Origin: Lentisalinibacter salinarum
GTDB lineage: Bacteria > Pseudomonadota > Gammaproteobacteria > Steroidobacterales > Woeseiaceae
Assembly: GCF_040706555.1 (NCBI RefSeq)
Contig: NZ_JAPDRH010000001.1
Span: 372,001 to 436,000 of the forward strand
DNA length: 64,000 nt
Direction: 5' to 3'
Shown here: piece after piece, positions 1 to 6,791 of the stretch
Layout: each line of letters starts with the position of its first letter
Position numbering within the stretch: position 1 is the stretch's first letter
Position numbers and translations under genes: made by a program
The notes under the pieces: generated by a model
What the model saw: the letters and a program-made list of their open reading frames with translations, nothing else
What the model was told of the DNA's origin: nothing
The model's database searches: none

Positions 1-443
1 CCGCAATGGCAGATGGCCTTTATCTCCTTCAGATTATCGGCCCAGGCCAGCAGATACTTGCTGCCCTCGAACGGCTCGCCCTGGAAGTCCGTCCTGAGCC
101 CGTAGGCGAGCACGGGGATGCCCAGCCGGTCCGTGACCTCGCTCAGTTCGAAGACCTGCTGCCGGGTGAGAAACTGGGCCTCGTCGATCAGCACGCAATG
201 CAGGGGCCGCTCGCGGTGTTCGCGCTCGACGGTGGCGAACAGGTCGTCGTCCGTGCGGAAGGTGAGGGCGTCGGTCTCCAGGCCGATGCGAGAGGTGACG
301 CGGCCCACCCCGTAGCGGTCGTCGAGTTCCGGCGCCAGCACGAGCGTGTGCATGCCCCGCTCCCGATAGTTGTAGCTGGACTGCAGCAGCGAGGTCGATT
401 TGCCGGCGTTCATCGACGAATAATAGAAATAAAGCTTGGCCAT
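1..443 (-). CDS. tdk: Thymidine kinase, 3' end beyond window
   Basis: Phosphorylates thymidine (and deoxyuridine) with ATP in the salvage pathway. The 147 visible residues begin MAKLYFYYSSMNAGKSTSLL, with the P-loop MNAGKST, the Walker-B-like DEAQF that is diagnostic of type II thymidine kinases, and the first cysteines of the zinc site (ICHCG) just where the window cuts the gene. The family is about 190 residues, so roughly 45 are missing. The start is the ATG complementary to 441-443. It is transcribed divergently from upp, which fits a nucleobase/nucleoside salvage pair. Confidence 0.93.
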   Translation of the reverse strand, partial: MAKLYFYYSSMNAGKSTSLLQSSYNYRERGMHTLVLAPELDDRYGVGRVTSRIGLETDALTFRTDDDLFATVEREHRERPLHCVLIDEAQFLTRQQVFELSEVTDRLGIPVLAYGLRTDFQGEPFEGSKYLLAWADNLKEIKAICHC

Positions 444-556
444 GGCTGCGGGGCTCGCGGTGAGACGCCGCTAGTTTACCGGCATCCCCAGCCAGTCAGA
501 AATCGCCGGCCCGAAATCGCCGCCTGCCGCTGCCGGGTGGGGACGGGCGGAGGCGG

Positions 557-562
557 TATAAT
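557..562 (+). promoter_or_regulatory. Probable -10 box of upp
   Basis: A perfect TATAAT lies 77 bases before the upp start codon in an otherwise GC-rich tdk-upp intergenic region. No convincing -35 hexamer is visible at the right distance, so the assignment rests on the -10 alone. Confidence 0.45.
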
Positions 563-582
563 CCCCGCCGACCCCGAATTAT

Positions 583-618
583 CATTCCGAGCGGCCATTC
601 CGAGCGGCCATTCCGCGC
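583..618 (+). repeat. Tandem 13-bp repeat in upp leader
   Basis: CATTCCGAGCGGC is repeated head to tail (583-595, 596-608) and followed by a partial third copy (609-618). It sits between the probable -10 box and the upp start codon, so it would lie in the mRNA leader. Confidence 0.8.
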
Positions 619-639
619 AACCAACGACGAGGCCTGCCC

Positions 640-1260
640 ATGTACGTCGAAGTGGATCACCCCTGCATCCAGCACAAGCTCGCCCTGATCCGGAACAAGG
701 ACACCGGGCACAAGAAATTCCGCGAACTCACCAACGAGATCACGATGTTCCTCTGCTACGAGGCACTGAAGCAGGTACAGGTCGAGGAGGTGGACGTGGA
801 GACGCCGGTGGCATCGGCTACCTGCAAGCGCATCGCCAACGACATCGTGGTGGTGCCGGTGCTGCGGGCGGGCGTCGGCATGCTGGAGGGGATCCTGGAC
901 CTGGTGCCCATCGCCAAGGTCGGCTTCGTGGGCATGCAGCGTGACGAGGAGACGGCGACGCCGGTGGAGTACTACCAGAAGCTGCCCACGTTCCACAAAG
1001 ACGCGCTGTACATCGTCGTGGACCCCATGCTGGCCACCGGTGGTTCCACCATCGCCACACTGGATCTGCTGAAGGCGGGCGGCGTGGAGAAGATCATCGT
1101 GATCTGCATGGTGACCTGTCCGGAGGGTATCGCCGCGGTCGAGAAGACCCATCCGGACGTACAGATCTACACGGCCGCGGTCGACGATCATCTGAACGAG
1201 AAGAAATACATCGTCCCCGGTCTGGGGGATGCGGGCGACCGCCTGTACGGCACGATCTGA
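640..1260 (+). CDS. upp: Uracil phosphoribosyltransferase
   Basis: Converts uracil and PRPP to UMP in pyrimidine salvage, in the cytoplasm. The 206-residue product has the normal length. It carries the PRPP-binding loop VVDPMLATGGS (about residues 126-136), the VPVLRAGVGM segment near residue 70, and the C-terminal uracil-binding region ending GLGDAGDRLYGTI that is typical of Upp. The ATG at 640 gives the family N-terminus. It runs opposite to tdk; no operon partner follows on the same strand within 300 bases. Confidence 0.97.
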   Translation: MYVEVDHPCIQHKLALIRNKDTGHKKFRELTNEITMFLCYEALKQVQVEEVDVETPVASATCKRIANDIVVVPVLRAGVGMLEGILDLVPIAKVGFVGMQRDEETATPVEYYQKLPTFHKDALYIVVDPMLATGGSTIATLDLLKAGGVEKIIVICMVTCPEGIAAVEKTHPDVQIYTAAVDDHLNEKKYIVPGLGDAGDRLYGTI

Positions 1261-1276
1261 TACCTGTAACCACCCT

Positions 1277-1340
1277 GCTACAAAGAGCCAACACACCGTA
1301 AGCGTACGGACATCGGTCCGATACGACCCTCCCCTATTGT
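1277..1340 (+). promoter_or_regulatory. Phased promoter element, copy 1
   Basis: This matches the pattern G(A/C)TAC(A/G)AA-N4-CAACA-N26-GATAC-N10-TANTNT found identically spaced at 1438 and 6557. Here the parts are GCTACAAA at 1277, CAACA at 1289, GATAC at 1320 and a -10-like TATTGT at 1335. There is no recognisable -35, which would fit an activator-dependent promoter. It lies just after upp and points at the diiron gene or at a possible short transcript before it. Confidence 0.6.
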
Positions 1341-1353
1341 CTCCCTTCACGAG

Positions 1354-1374
1354 GACCGGCCGCAGTGGCCGGTC
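1354..1374 (+). other. Hairpin in the 1261-1571 gap
   Basis: GACCGGCC and GGCCGGTC form a perfect 8-bp stem around a 5-base loop. No T-run follows, so it is not a standard intrinsic terminator. It lies just downstream of the TATTGT box at 1335 and would be near the 5' end of a transcript started there. Confidence 0.5.
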
Positions 1375-1437
1375 GGGACGACTCTCTGGCGCAGGCCGCG
1401 GAGATCCTCCGGGCGCTCTTCTGATGAGGGGCGGGAA

Positions 1438-1501
1438 GATACAAACGGACAACAATTGCCATGCACGGCGACACCGTCCGGATACCTTCCCGCCCTAATC
1501 T
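1438..1501 (+). promoter_or_regulatory. Phased promoter element, copy 2
   Basis: The parts are GATACAAA at 1438, CAACA at 1450, GATAC at 1481 and TAATCT at 1496, with the same internal distances as the copies at 1277 and 6557. Downstream of the -10 box the context TGGCTCCCATGG also resembles TGGCCCCATGG at copy 3. It is placed about 70 bases before the start codon of the diiron protein and is its most likely promoter. Confidence 0.65.
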
Positions 1502-1571
1502 GGCTCCCATGGACGGGCACACCGCATCGTCCGAGAGAGTGACGACAACCATCGTGAGAGGGAGACGGGAA

Positions 1572-2510
1572 ATGCAGATCGCAGAACAGAATTACGTGAC
1601 CGATACAGGCCGCTACGCGCGGTGCGTGGATATCTCCAGGCGGGTGCGCTGGGACATCGACGACGACGTCATCCGCGGACGGAGCTTCGATTTCTCGCAG
1701 AAGTTCCTGCCGGACGGCCTGTCGCTGGTGGACCGTATGGAGAGTCTGAGCGGCGACGAGAAACGGCTGATCAGCCAGATCCAGGGCCGTTCCTACGCCA
1801 ATATCTTCGGCCTGGTGGAGCGGTTCATCAACGCCAAGATCCTGGAGGTGAGCCGCGACCACTGGCTGGGCGACCAGACCGCGCTCGAGGCACTGATCCG
1901 CTTCAGCGACGAGGAACTGAAGCACCAGGAGCTGTTCCGCCGTATCGAGGGCATGGTGGCCGACGGCATGCCCGAGGGTTACCGCTTCCTGCCGGACCCG
2001 AACGACGTGGCGGCCGCCGTGCTCTCCAAGTGCACCTGGGCGGTGCTCGGGCTCACCTGCCACATCGAGCTCTTCACGCAGGCCCACTACCGGCAGAGCA
2101 TCCGGCCGGATGCAGAGCTCTCCGAGCTGTACAAGGACGTCTTCCTGTACCACTGGAAGGAAGAGTCCCAGCACGCCGTGCTGGACGAGCTGGAGTGGGC
2201 CCGCGAGGACGCGAAGCTCTCCGACGCCGAGCGCGACCGGGCAGTGGACGACCTGATCGAACTGGTGGGCGCCGTGGACGGCATCCTGCAGCTCCAGTCC
2301 GCGGCGGACACGGCCTATTTCGTGTCGATCTGCGGGCGGGAGGTCGGCGAGACGGAGTACGGGGACCTCGAAGAGGCGATGCTCGCGGCCTATCGCTGGC
2401 AGTACATCGTCTCCGGCGTGCAGGAGCCCCGTTTCCAGACGGTGCTGGGCAACCTGGTCAGCGCCGGGCAGATGGCGCGGATCACGGAGGCGCTGGCTCC
2501 GCTCATGTAA
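1572..2510 (+). CDS. Ferritin-like diiron protein of unknown function
   Basis: The 312-residue product has two ExxH-type pairs, EELKHQ (about residue 118) and EESQHA (about 205), plus CHIELF (about 175), the arrangement expected of a four-helix ferritin-like diiron site. I do not recognise a characterised enzyme; oxygenase, peroxide-consuming or iron-binding roles are possible. An upstream in-frame ATG exists at 1461, but the ATG at 1572 follows GGAGACGGGA, lies downstream of the promoter element at 1438-1501 and starts the conserved-looking part, so it is preferred. A perfect terminator follows at 2531-2566, indicating a one-gene unit. It shares its promoter pattern with the small peptide/cysteine synthase-glutaredoxin unit, hinting at a shared redox or stress signal. 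Confidence 0.75.
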   Translation: MQIAEQNYVTDTGRYARCVDISRRVRWDIDDDVIRGRSFDFSQKFLPDGLSLVDRMESLSGDEKRLISQIQGRSYANIFGLVERFINAKILEVSRDHWLGDQTALEALIRFSDEELKHQELFRRIEGMVADGMPEGYRFLPDPNDVAAAVLSKCTWAVLGLTCHIELFTQAHYRQSIRPDAELSELYKDVFLYHWKEESQHAVLDELEWAREDAKLSDAERDRAVDDLIELVGAVDGILQLQSAADTAYFVSICGREVGETEYGDLEEAMLAAYRWQYIVSGVQEPRFQTVLGNLVSAGQMARITEALAPLM

Positions 2511-2530
2511 GCGGCGGCGCCGGCTAACCG

Positions 2531-2566
2531 GCCAACACGGGCGATGCTATCATCGCCCGTGTTGGC
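2531..2566 (+). terminator. Intrinsic terminator after the diiron gene
   Basis: A perfect 16-bp inverted repeat (GCCAACACGGGCGATG, loop CTAT, then its exact complement) is followed by the T-rich stretch TGTTTGTCTT. It lies between the diiron gene stop and the response regulator start. Confidence 0.85.
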
Positions 2567-2591
2567 TGTTTGTCTTGCCGGGGGGGCGGGC

Positions 2592-3329
2592 ATGGAACGG
2601 TCGCATCGCATAATGGTTGTCGACGACGATCCCGACGTGCGCGGGATGCTGCAGGACTTCCTGGACCTGCATCATTTCGAGGTCGGGATGGCCAGGTCTG
2701 CGGACGAGGCCCGGGAGCTGCTCGCGGGCTTCGCGCCGGATCTCATCCTGCTGGACATCGGGCTGCCCGGCGAAGACGGCCTCAGCCTGGCTCGCTACGT
2801 CCGCGAGCATCACGACGTGGCGATCATCATCGTCTCCGGGGCCGGCGATACCCTGGACCGGATCATCGGACTCGAGGTGGGCGCCGACGACTACCTCACC
2901 AAACCCTTCGATACGCGCGAGCTCCTGGCCCGAGTGAAGAGCGTGCTGCGCCGCTACCGGCGTAATGCCGACACGGCCGACACGGTCGGTGAGTCCGCCG
3001 GGCGGGGCGCAGCCGCGGGAGAACTCATACCGGTCGGCCGCTACCGGCTCGATTGCACGGCGGAAGTGCTGTTGGACGAGAGCGGCGAGGAAGTGCCGCT
3101 GACGCGCATGGAGTACGAACTCCTGCACGTGCTCGCGGAACGCCCGAATCGCCCGCTGTCCCGTGACCGGATACTGAATCTGACCCAGAACCGGGACTGG
3201 GACCCCTACGACCGCAGCGTCGACATCCGCGTGGCGCGCCTGCGCCAGAAGGTCGAGGAAGACCCGGCCAATCCGCGCCTGATCCGTACGGTGCGAGGCG
3301 TGGGCTACAAGTTCGTGCCGGCGCCCTGA
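2592..3329 (+). CDS. OmpR-family response regulator
   Basis: DNA-binding transcription factor controlled by phosphorylation. The 245-residue product has a receiver domain (about residues 5-118) with the acidic pocket VVDDD at 9-13, phospho-acceptor Asp55 in LILLDIGLPG and Lys104 in YLTKPFD. A winged-helix domain (about 150-243) ends in the typical VDIRVARLRQKVEEDP and IRTVRGVGYKF. The ATG at 2592 is used because it follows a purine-rich stretch and starts the receiver domain; an in-frame ATG at 2544 lies inside the terminator hairpin. The large hybrid kinase gene 145 bases downstream is its likely partner. Its target promoters are unknown; the phased elements at 1277, 1438 and 6557 are candidates by proximity only. 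Confidence 0.93.
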   Translation: MERSHRIMVVDDDPDVRGMLQDFLDLHHFEVGMARSADEARELLAGFAPDLILLDIGLPGEDGLSLARYVREHHDVAIIIVSGAGDTLDRIIGLEVGADDYLTKPFDTRELLARVKSVLRRYRRNADTADTVGESAGRGAAAGELIPVGRYRLDCTAEVLLDESGEEVPLTRMEYELLHVLAERPNRPLSRDRILNLTQNRDWDPYDRSVDIRVARLRQKVEEDPANPRLIRTVRGVGYKFVPAP

Positions 3330-3366
3330 GAGGGGTCCAGGGCGGACGAGTGCCGCGATTGTTTCA

Positions 3367-3388
3367 GTTTCGTATCAATTGTTCGCGC
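3367..3388 (-). promoter_or_regulatory. Possible regulatory site before the hybrid kinase
   Basis: Read on the minus strand this stretch contains AACAATTG followed by GATACGAA, the same short words that occur in the phased promoter elements at 1438 and 6557 but in another order and orientation. A -10-like TAGACT lies downstream on the plus strand at 3425-3430. The relation to the phased elements is suggestive only. Confidence 0.3.
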
Positions 3389-3474
3389 TTTGTAGGCGCG
3401 GACTCCCGGGGCCGCCGGCACCGCTAGACTCGGAGGCTCCATTCCGCGCCGGACAGATCGACCAGAGATCGACC

Positions 3475-6400
3475 ATGGAAATCGACCGCCATACCGCCAA
3501 CCGTCCTGCGGCCTTCGCCGAGGAGGTGGCCGTGCTGTGGCTGGAAGACGGGCGCATCGTCTCGGCGAGCGGGCCCGCGGCGGCCTTCCTCGGCCGGCAG
3601 GAGTCTCTGGAAGGCCGGACCCTCACCGCCGTCATGGCGACGGGGGTAGTGCCGGCAGCGGCGATCGAGGCCGCCATGGCCGAGGCCGCCGGCAGCGGCT
3701 CCCACAGCCTGATCTGGCGGCGGCTGGACGTGCCGAGGCCCTGGCTCGTCGTCCTCGAGAGGGAGGGGCGGCGTCTGCGCGTGTCCTTCCGGCCCTTCCG
3801 TCTCAGCCAGATATTGGACAACACGACCACGCTCGTGTTCGTCAAAGACCCCGAAGGACGCTACGTCCTCGTCAACCGGGAGTTCCTCCAGCGCATCGGC
3901 CGCGCGGAGCACGAGGTGATCGGCTGCACGGACTTCGAGCTGATCGACCCGCAGATGGCGGCGGGCTACCGGCGGGTGGACCGGGAGGTGCTGAAGACCT
4001 GCCGGGAGATGGAGACCGAGGAGCATGCACGGTCCGGCGAGCGGCGCACGACCTACCTCGTGCGCAAGTTCGCGCTCTGCGACGAGAGCGGTCGGGCCTA
4101 TGCGTTGTGCGGCATGGCCACCGACATCTCGCGCCGCAAGCTCACGGAGAATGCCCTGAAGAATGTGGCGCTGGGTGTCTCCGGTGCGGTCGGCAGCGAC
4201 GTGTTCCGCGCCATCGTCGAGAAGCTGGGCGAGACCCTGTCCGTGGACTTCGCCTTCATCGCGCAGCTCGGCGAGGACGGCCGCCGGCTCGAGGTGCTGG
4301 CCGCCTGGAACCGGGGCGAGCTGACGGCGCCGATGAGTTACGACGTGGCCGGCACGCCCTGCCGATTCGTGCTGGGCGAGGGCTTCCAGTACTACTCCGG
4401 CGACGCGCAGCAGTGTTTCCCGGCGGACGGCATGTTCCGAACGTTCGGCTTCCACAGTTACACCGGCGTGCCGCTGAGGGATTCGGCCGGAGAGTCGCTC
4501 GGGGTGCTGTCCGTGGCCCACAGCCAGCGGCTGCCGGAACCGGAGTTTCTGGAGTCCATACTGCAGATCTTCGCCGTGCGGGCCGCCGCGGAACTCGAGC
4601 ACCAGCGCGCTCTCGACCGCCAGCAGCAGATGGAGGAGAGCTACCGGACGATGTTCGAGACCGCCGAGGACGGCATCTATATCCACGACCTCGATACGGG
4701 TTACGTCGTCGACGTGAACCCGACCGTCTACAGCAGCTACGGCTACAGCCGCGAGGAATTGCTCTCCAAGCGCTTCAGCGACCTCGGCTCCGGCGAATAC
4801 CCGCACAACTTCGCCGGCGTCTCGAAGCACATCGAGCGGGCCAGGAAGGGCGAGGTGCAGCGCTACGAATGGCACCGGCGCAATCGCGACGGCAGCCTGC
4901 ACTGGGACCAGATCGTCATGAAGCGGGTGCGCCTCGGCGGCGTCGACCGGCTGATCTCCTACTCCCGGGACATCACTGACCTGAAGCACCGCGAGGAGGC
5001 GCTGAGCCAGAGCGAGGACCGGCTGCGCGCCACCGTCGAGGCGGCACTGGACTGCATCGTCACCATGGACGCGGACGGTCGCATCCTCGGTTTCAACCCG
5101 GCCGCCGAGGAATGCTTCGGCATCCACGAGGAGGAGGCGGTCGGCCGCAGGCTGTCCGAGCTGATCATCCCGGAGCGCTATCGGCGTGCCCACGAGCGGG
5201 GCATGGCCCGCTATCTGCGCGAAGGCAGCGGACCGTACCTGGGAAGGCGCATCGAGACCTGGGCCCTGCGTTCCGACGGCAGCGAGTTCCCGATCGAGCT
5301 CGCCATCGGCGTGGCCCAGGGCGCCGGCGGCGAGATATTCATCGGCTATCTCCGCGACATCACCCAGCGCCACGAGGCGGAGACACAGCGCAAGCGCCTG
5401 GAGGAACAGCTCCGCCAGGCGCAGAAGATGGAGGCCCTGGGCCACCTGACCGGCGGCGTGGCCCACGATTTCAACAACATCCTGACCGGTATCATGGGTT
5501 ATCTGTCCATGGGCGTCGATCGCGCGGCGGAGCTGGGCGACGACACCATGGTCCGGTACCTCGAGCGCGCAAACCGTTCCGCGGAGAAGGCGCGGGTGCT
5601 GATCCAGCAAATGCTGACGTTCAGCCGCGGACAGAAGAGCCGGCCGCGCGCGCTCGCGCTGGAACCGGTAGTCACGGAGGCGCTCGATCTGATGCGCTCC
5701 ACGATCCCGAGCACCGTGCATTTCAGGCCGCTGCTGCAGGGCGGGACGGCGCTGGTGCGTATGGACCCGGTCCAGATCGAACAGATCATCATGAATCTCT
5801 GCATCAACGCGCGGGACGCCATGGACGGCGCCGGCGAGATCACGGTGGCCGTGGCGGACGCGGGACTGCGGGACGAGATCTGCTCGTCGTGCCGTCATCC
5901 TGTCACCGGCGATTACGTCGAGCTGTCGGTGGCGGACGAGGGGCCGGGCATCGGCGATCATCTGCTCGACCGGCTGTTCGAGCCCTTCTTCTCCACCAAG
6001 GAGACCGGCCGCGGCACCGGCATGGGTCTCGCGATGGTGCACGGCATCGTCCACGAGCACGGCGGCCACATCCTCGTGGACAGGGCGCCGGGAGGCGGTG
6101 CCTGCCTGCGTATCCTGCTGCCGGCTCTGCACGGCATGGTGCTGGACGAGAACGCGCCCGAGCAGGACATCGGGCGGGCTACGCTCGGGCTCGGCGGCCA
6201 CGTGCTGCTGGTGGAGGATCAGGACAGCGTGCGCGAGTTCATGATCGACCGGCTCGAGAGCTGGGGGCTGGAGGTCACCGCCTATCGGGATCCGCTGGCC
6301 GCGCTGCGCGCCATCGAGGACGGCTGCGGGGCGCATTTCGGGCTGTTCGACCAGTCGATGGCGTCGATGACCGGCCTCGACCTGGCCGAGCGGGTGCGGC

Positions 6401-6558
6401 TCTCCGATCACCCCTTCCCGGTGGCGATCTATACCGGCTACGCCGAAGACCTGCATGAAGCCCGGCTGCGCGCGGCCGGCGTGATCGAGGTGCTGCGCAA
6501 ACCCATCGACCAGCAGCGTGTCTTCGAGCTGCTGCGCGATTACATCGCCGCGGACTGA
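3475..6558 (+). CDS. Hybrid sensor histidine kinase (PAS-GAF-PAS-PAS-HisKA-HATPase-REC)
   Basis: The 1027-residue product contains a PAS domain at about 110-215, a GAF domain at about 235-375, further PAS domains at about 388-505 and 512-635, and a dimerisation/phospho-acceptor domain with GGVAHDFNN (His664). The HATPase domain follows, with an N box around 765-775 (QIIMNLCINARDAM) and G boxes DEGPGIG and GTGMGLAM near 822-850. A C-terminal receiver has a probable phospho-acceptor Asp959 in FGLFDQSM. No transmembrane segment is evident, so it is probably a cytosolic sensor of a small ligand or redox signal. The ATG at 3475 lies about 45 bases after a TAGACT -10-like box; the next upstream ATG would precede that box. 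It probably signals with the OmpR-type regulator upstream. Confidence 0.9.
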   Translation: MEIDRHTANRPAAFAEEVAVLWLEDGRIVSASGPAAAFLGRQESLEGRTLTAVMATGVVPAAAIEAAMAEAAGSGSHSLIWRRLDVPRPWLVVLEREGRRLRVSFRPFRLSQILDNTTTLVFVKDPEGRYVLVNREFLQRIGRAEHEVIGCTDFELIDPQMAAGYRRVDREVLKTCREMETEEHARSGERRTTYLVRKFALCDESGRAYALCGMATDISRRKLTENALKNVALGVSGAVGSDVFRAIVEKLGETLSVDFAFIAQLGEDGRRLEVLAAWNRGELTAPMSYDVAGTPCRFVLGEGFQYYSGDAQQCFPADGMFRTFGFHSYTGVPLRDSAGESLGVLSVAHSQRLPEPEFLESILQIFAVRAAAELEHQRALDRQQQMEESYRTMFETAEDGIYIHDLDTGYVVDVNPTVYSSYGYSREELLSKRFSDLGSGEYPHNFAGVSKHIERARKGEVQRYEWHRRNRDGSLHWDQIVMKRVRLGGVDRLISYSRDITDLKHREEALSQSEDRLRATVEAALDCIVTMDADGRILGFNPAAEECFGIHEEEAVGRRLSELIIPERYRRAHERGMARYLREGSGPYLGRRIETWALRSDGSEFPIELAIGVAQGAGGEIFIGYLRDITQRHEAETQRKRLEEQLRQAQKMEALGHLTGGVAHDFNNILTGIMGYLSMGVDRAAELGDDTMVRYLERANRSAEKARVLIQQMLTFSRGQKSRPRALALEPVVTEALDLMRSTIPSTVHFRPLLQGGTALVRMDPVQIEQIIMNLCINARDAMDGAGEITVAVADAGLRDEICSSCRHPVTGDYVELSVADEGPGIGDHLLDRLFEPFFSTKETGRGTGMGLAMVHGIVHEHGGHILVDRAPGGGACLRILLPALHGMVLDENAPEQDIGRATLGLGGHVLLVEDQDSVREFMIDRLESWGLEVTAYRDPLAALRAIEDGCGAHFGLFDQSMASMTGLDLAERVRLSDHPFPVAIYTGYAEDLHEARLRAAGVIEVLRKPIDQQRVFELLRDYIAAD

Positions 6559-6620
6559 TACGAAGCGGCAACAAAACGCCATCGTCCCGAAATCCTGCCG
6601 ATACGTCGGGCGCCTAGTCT
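6557..6620 (+). promoter_or_regulatory. Phased promoter element, copy 3
   Basis: The parts are GATACGAA at 6557 (overlapping the stop codon of the kinase gene), CAACA at 6569, GATAC at 6600 and TAGTCT at 6615, in exactly the same register as copies at 1277 and 1438. It is the likely promoter of the 38-residue peptide and the cysteine synthase-glutaredoxin gene. Confidence 0.65.
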
Positions 6621-6654
6621 GGCCCCATGGTTCACCACGACGGAGGACGAGACC

Positions 6655-6771
6655 ATGGACGACAAGACACGCAGACGCGACGAACTGGATACGCCGACCA
6701 CCATCCTGGGGCTGATCCTGGGCTGCGGCATCCTGGCCATGAACATCTGGGCGTTCATGCAGGTTTACTGA
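6655..6771 (+). CDS. 38-residue single-pass membrane peptide
   Basis: This short gene starts at an ATG nine bases after GGAGG and encodes MDDKTRRRDELDTPTTILGL followed by a hydrophobic helix (about residues 16-34) and ends at a TGA. The charged N-terminus and single hydrophobic segment predict a small inner-membrane protein with the N-terminus inside. It stands between the phased promoter at 6557-6620 and the cysteine synthase-glutaredoxin gene 21 bases downstream, so the two are probably cotranscribed. I do not recognise a family; small subunits that stabilise membrane complexes look like this, but that is only analogy. Confidence 0.65.
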   Translation: MDDKTRRRDELDTPTTILGLILGCGILAMNIWAFMQVY

Positions 6772-6791
6772 AGAACCGGGAGGCGGCGACC

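Noticed and set aside
3367..3430. A further phased promoter element before the hybrid kinase
   Set aside because: The words AACAATTG and GATACGAA occur only in reversed order and orientation and the second GATAC is missing, so it is listed as a possible related site only.
3424..6582. Very long open frame on the minus strand opposite the hybrid kinase (and similar long frames opposite other genes)
   Set aside because: High GC content leaves antisense frames open. The plus-strand protein has clear kinase domains, while the antisense translation has no recognisable motif and a composition rich in His, Arg and Ala.
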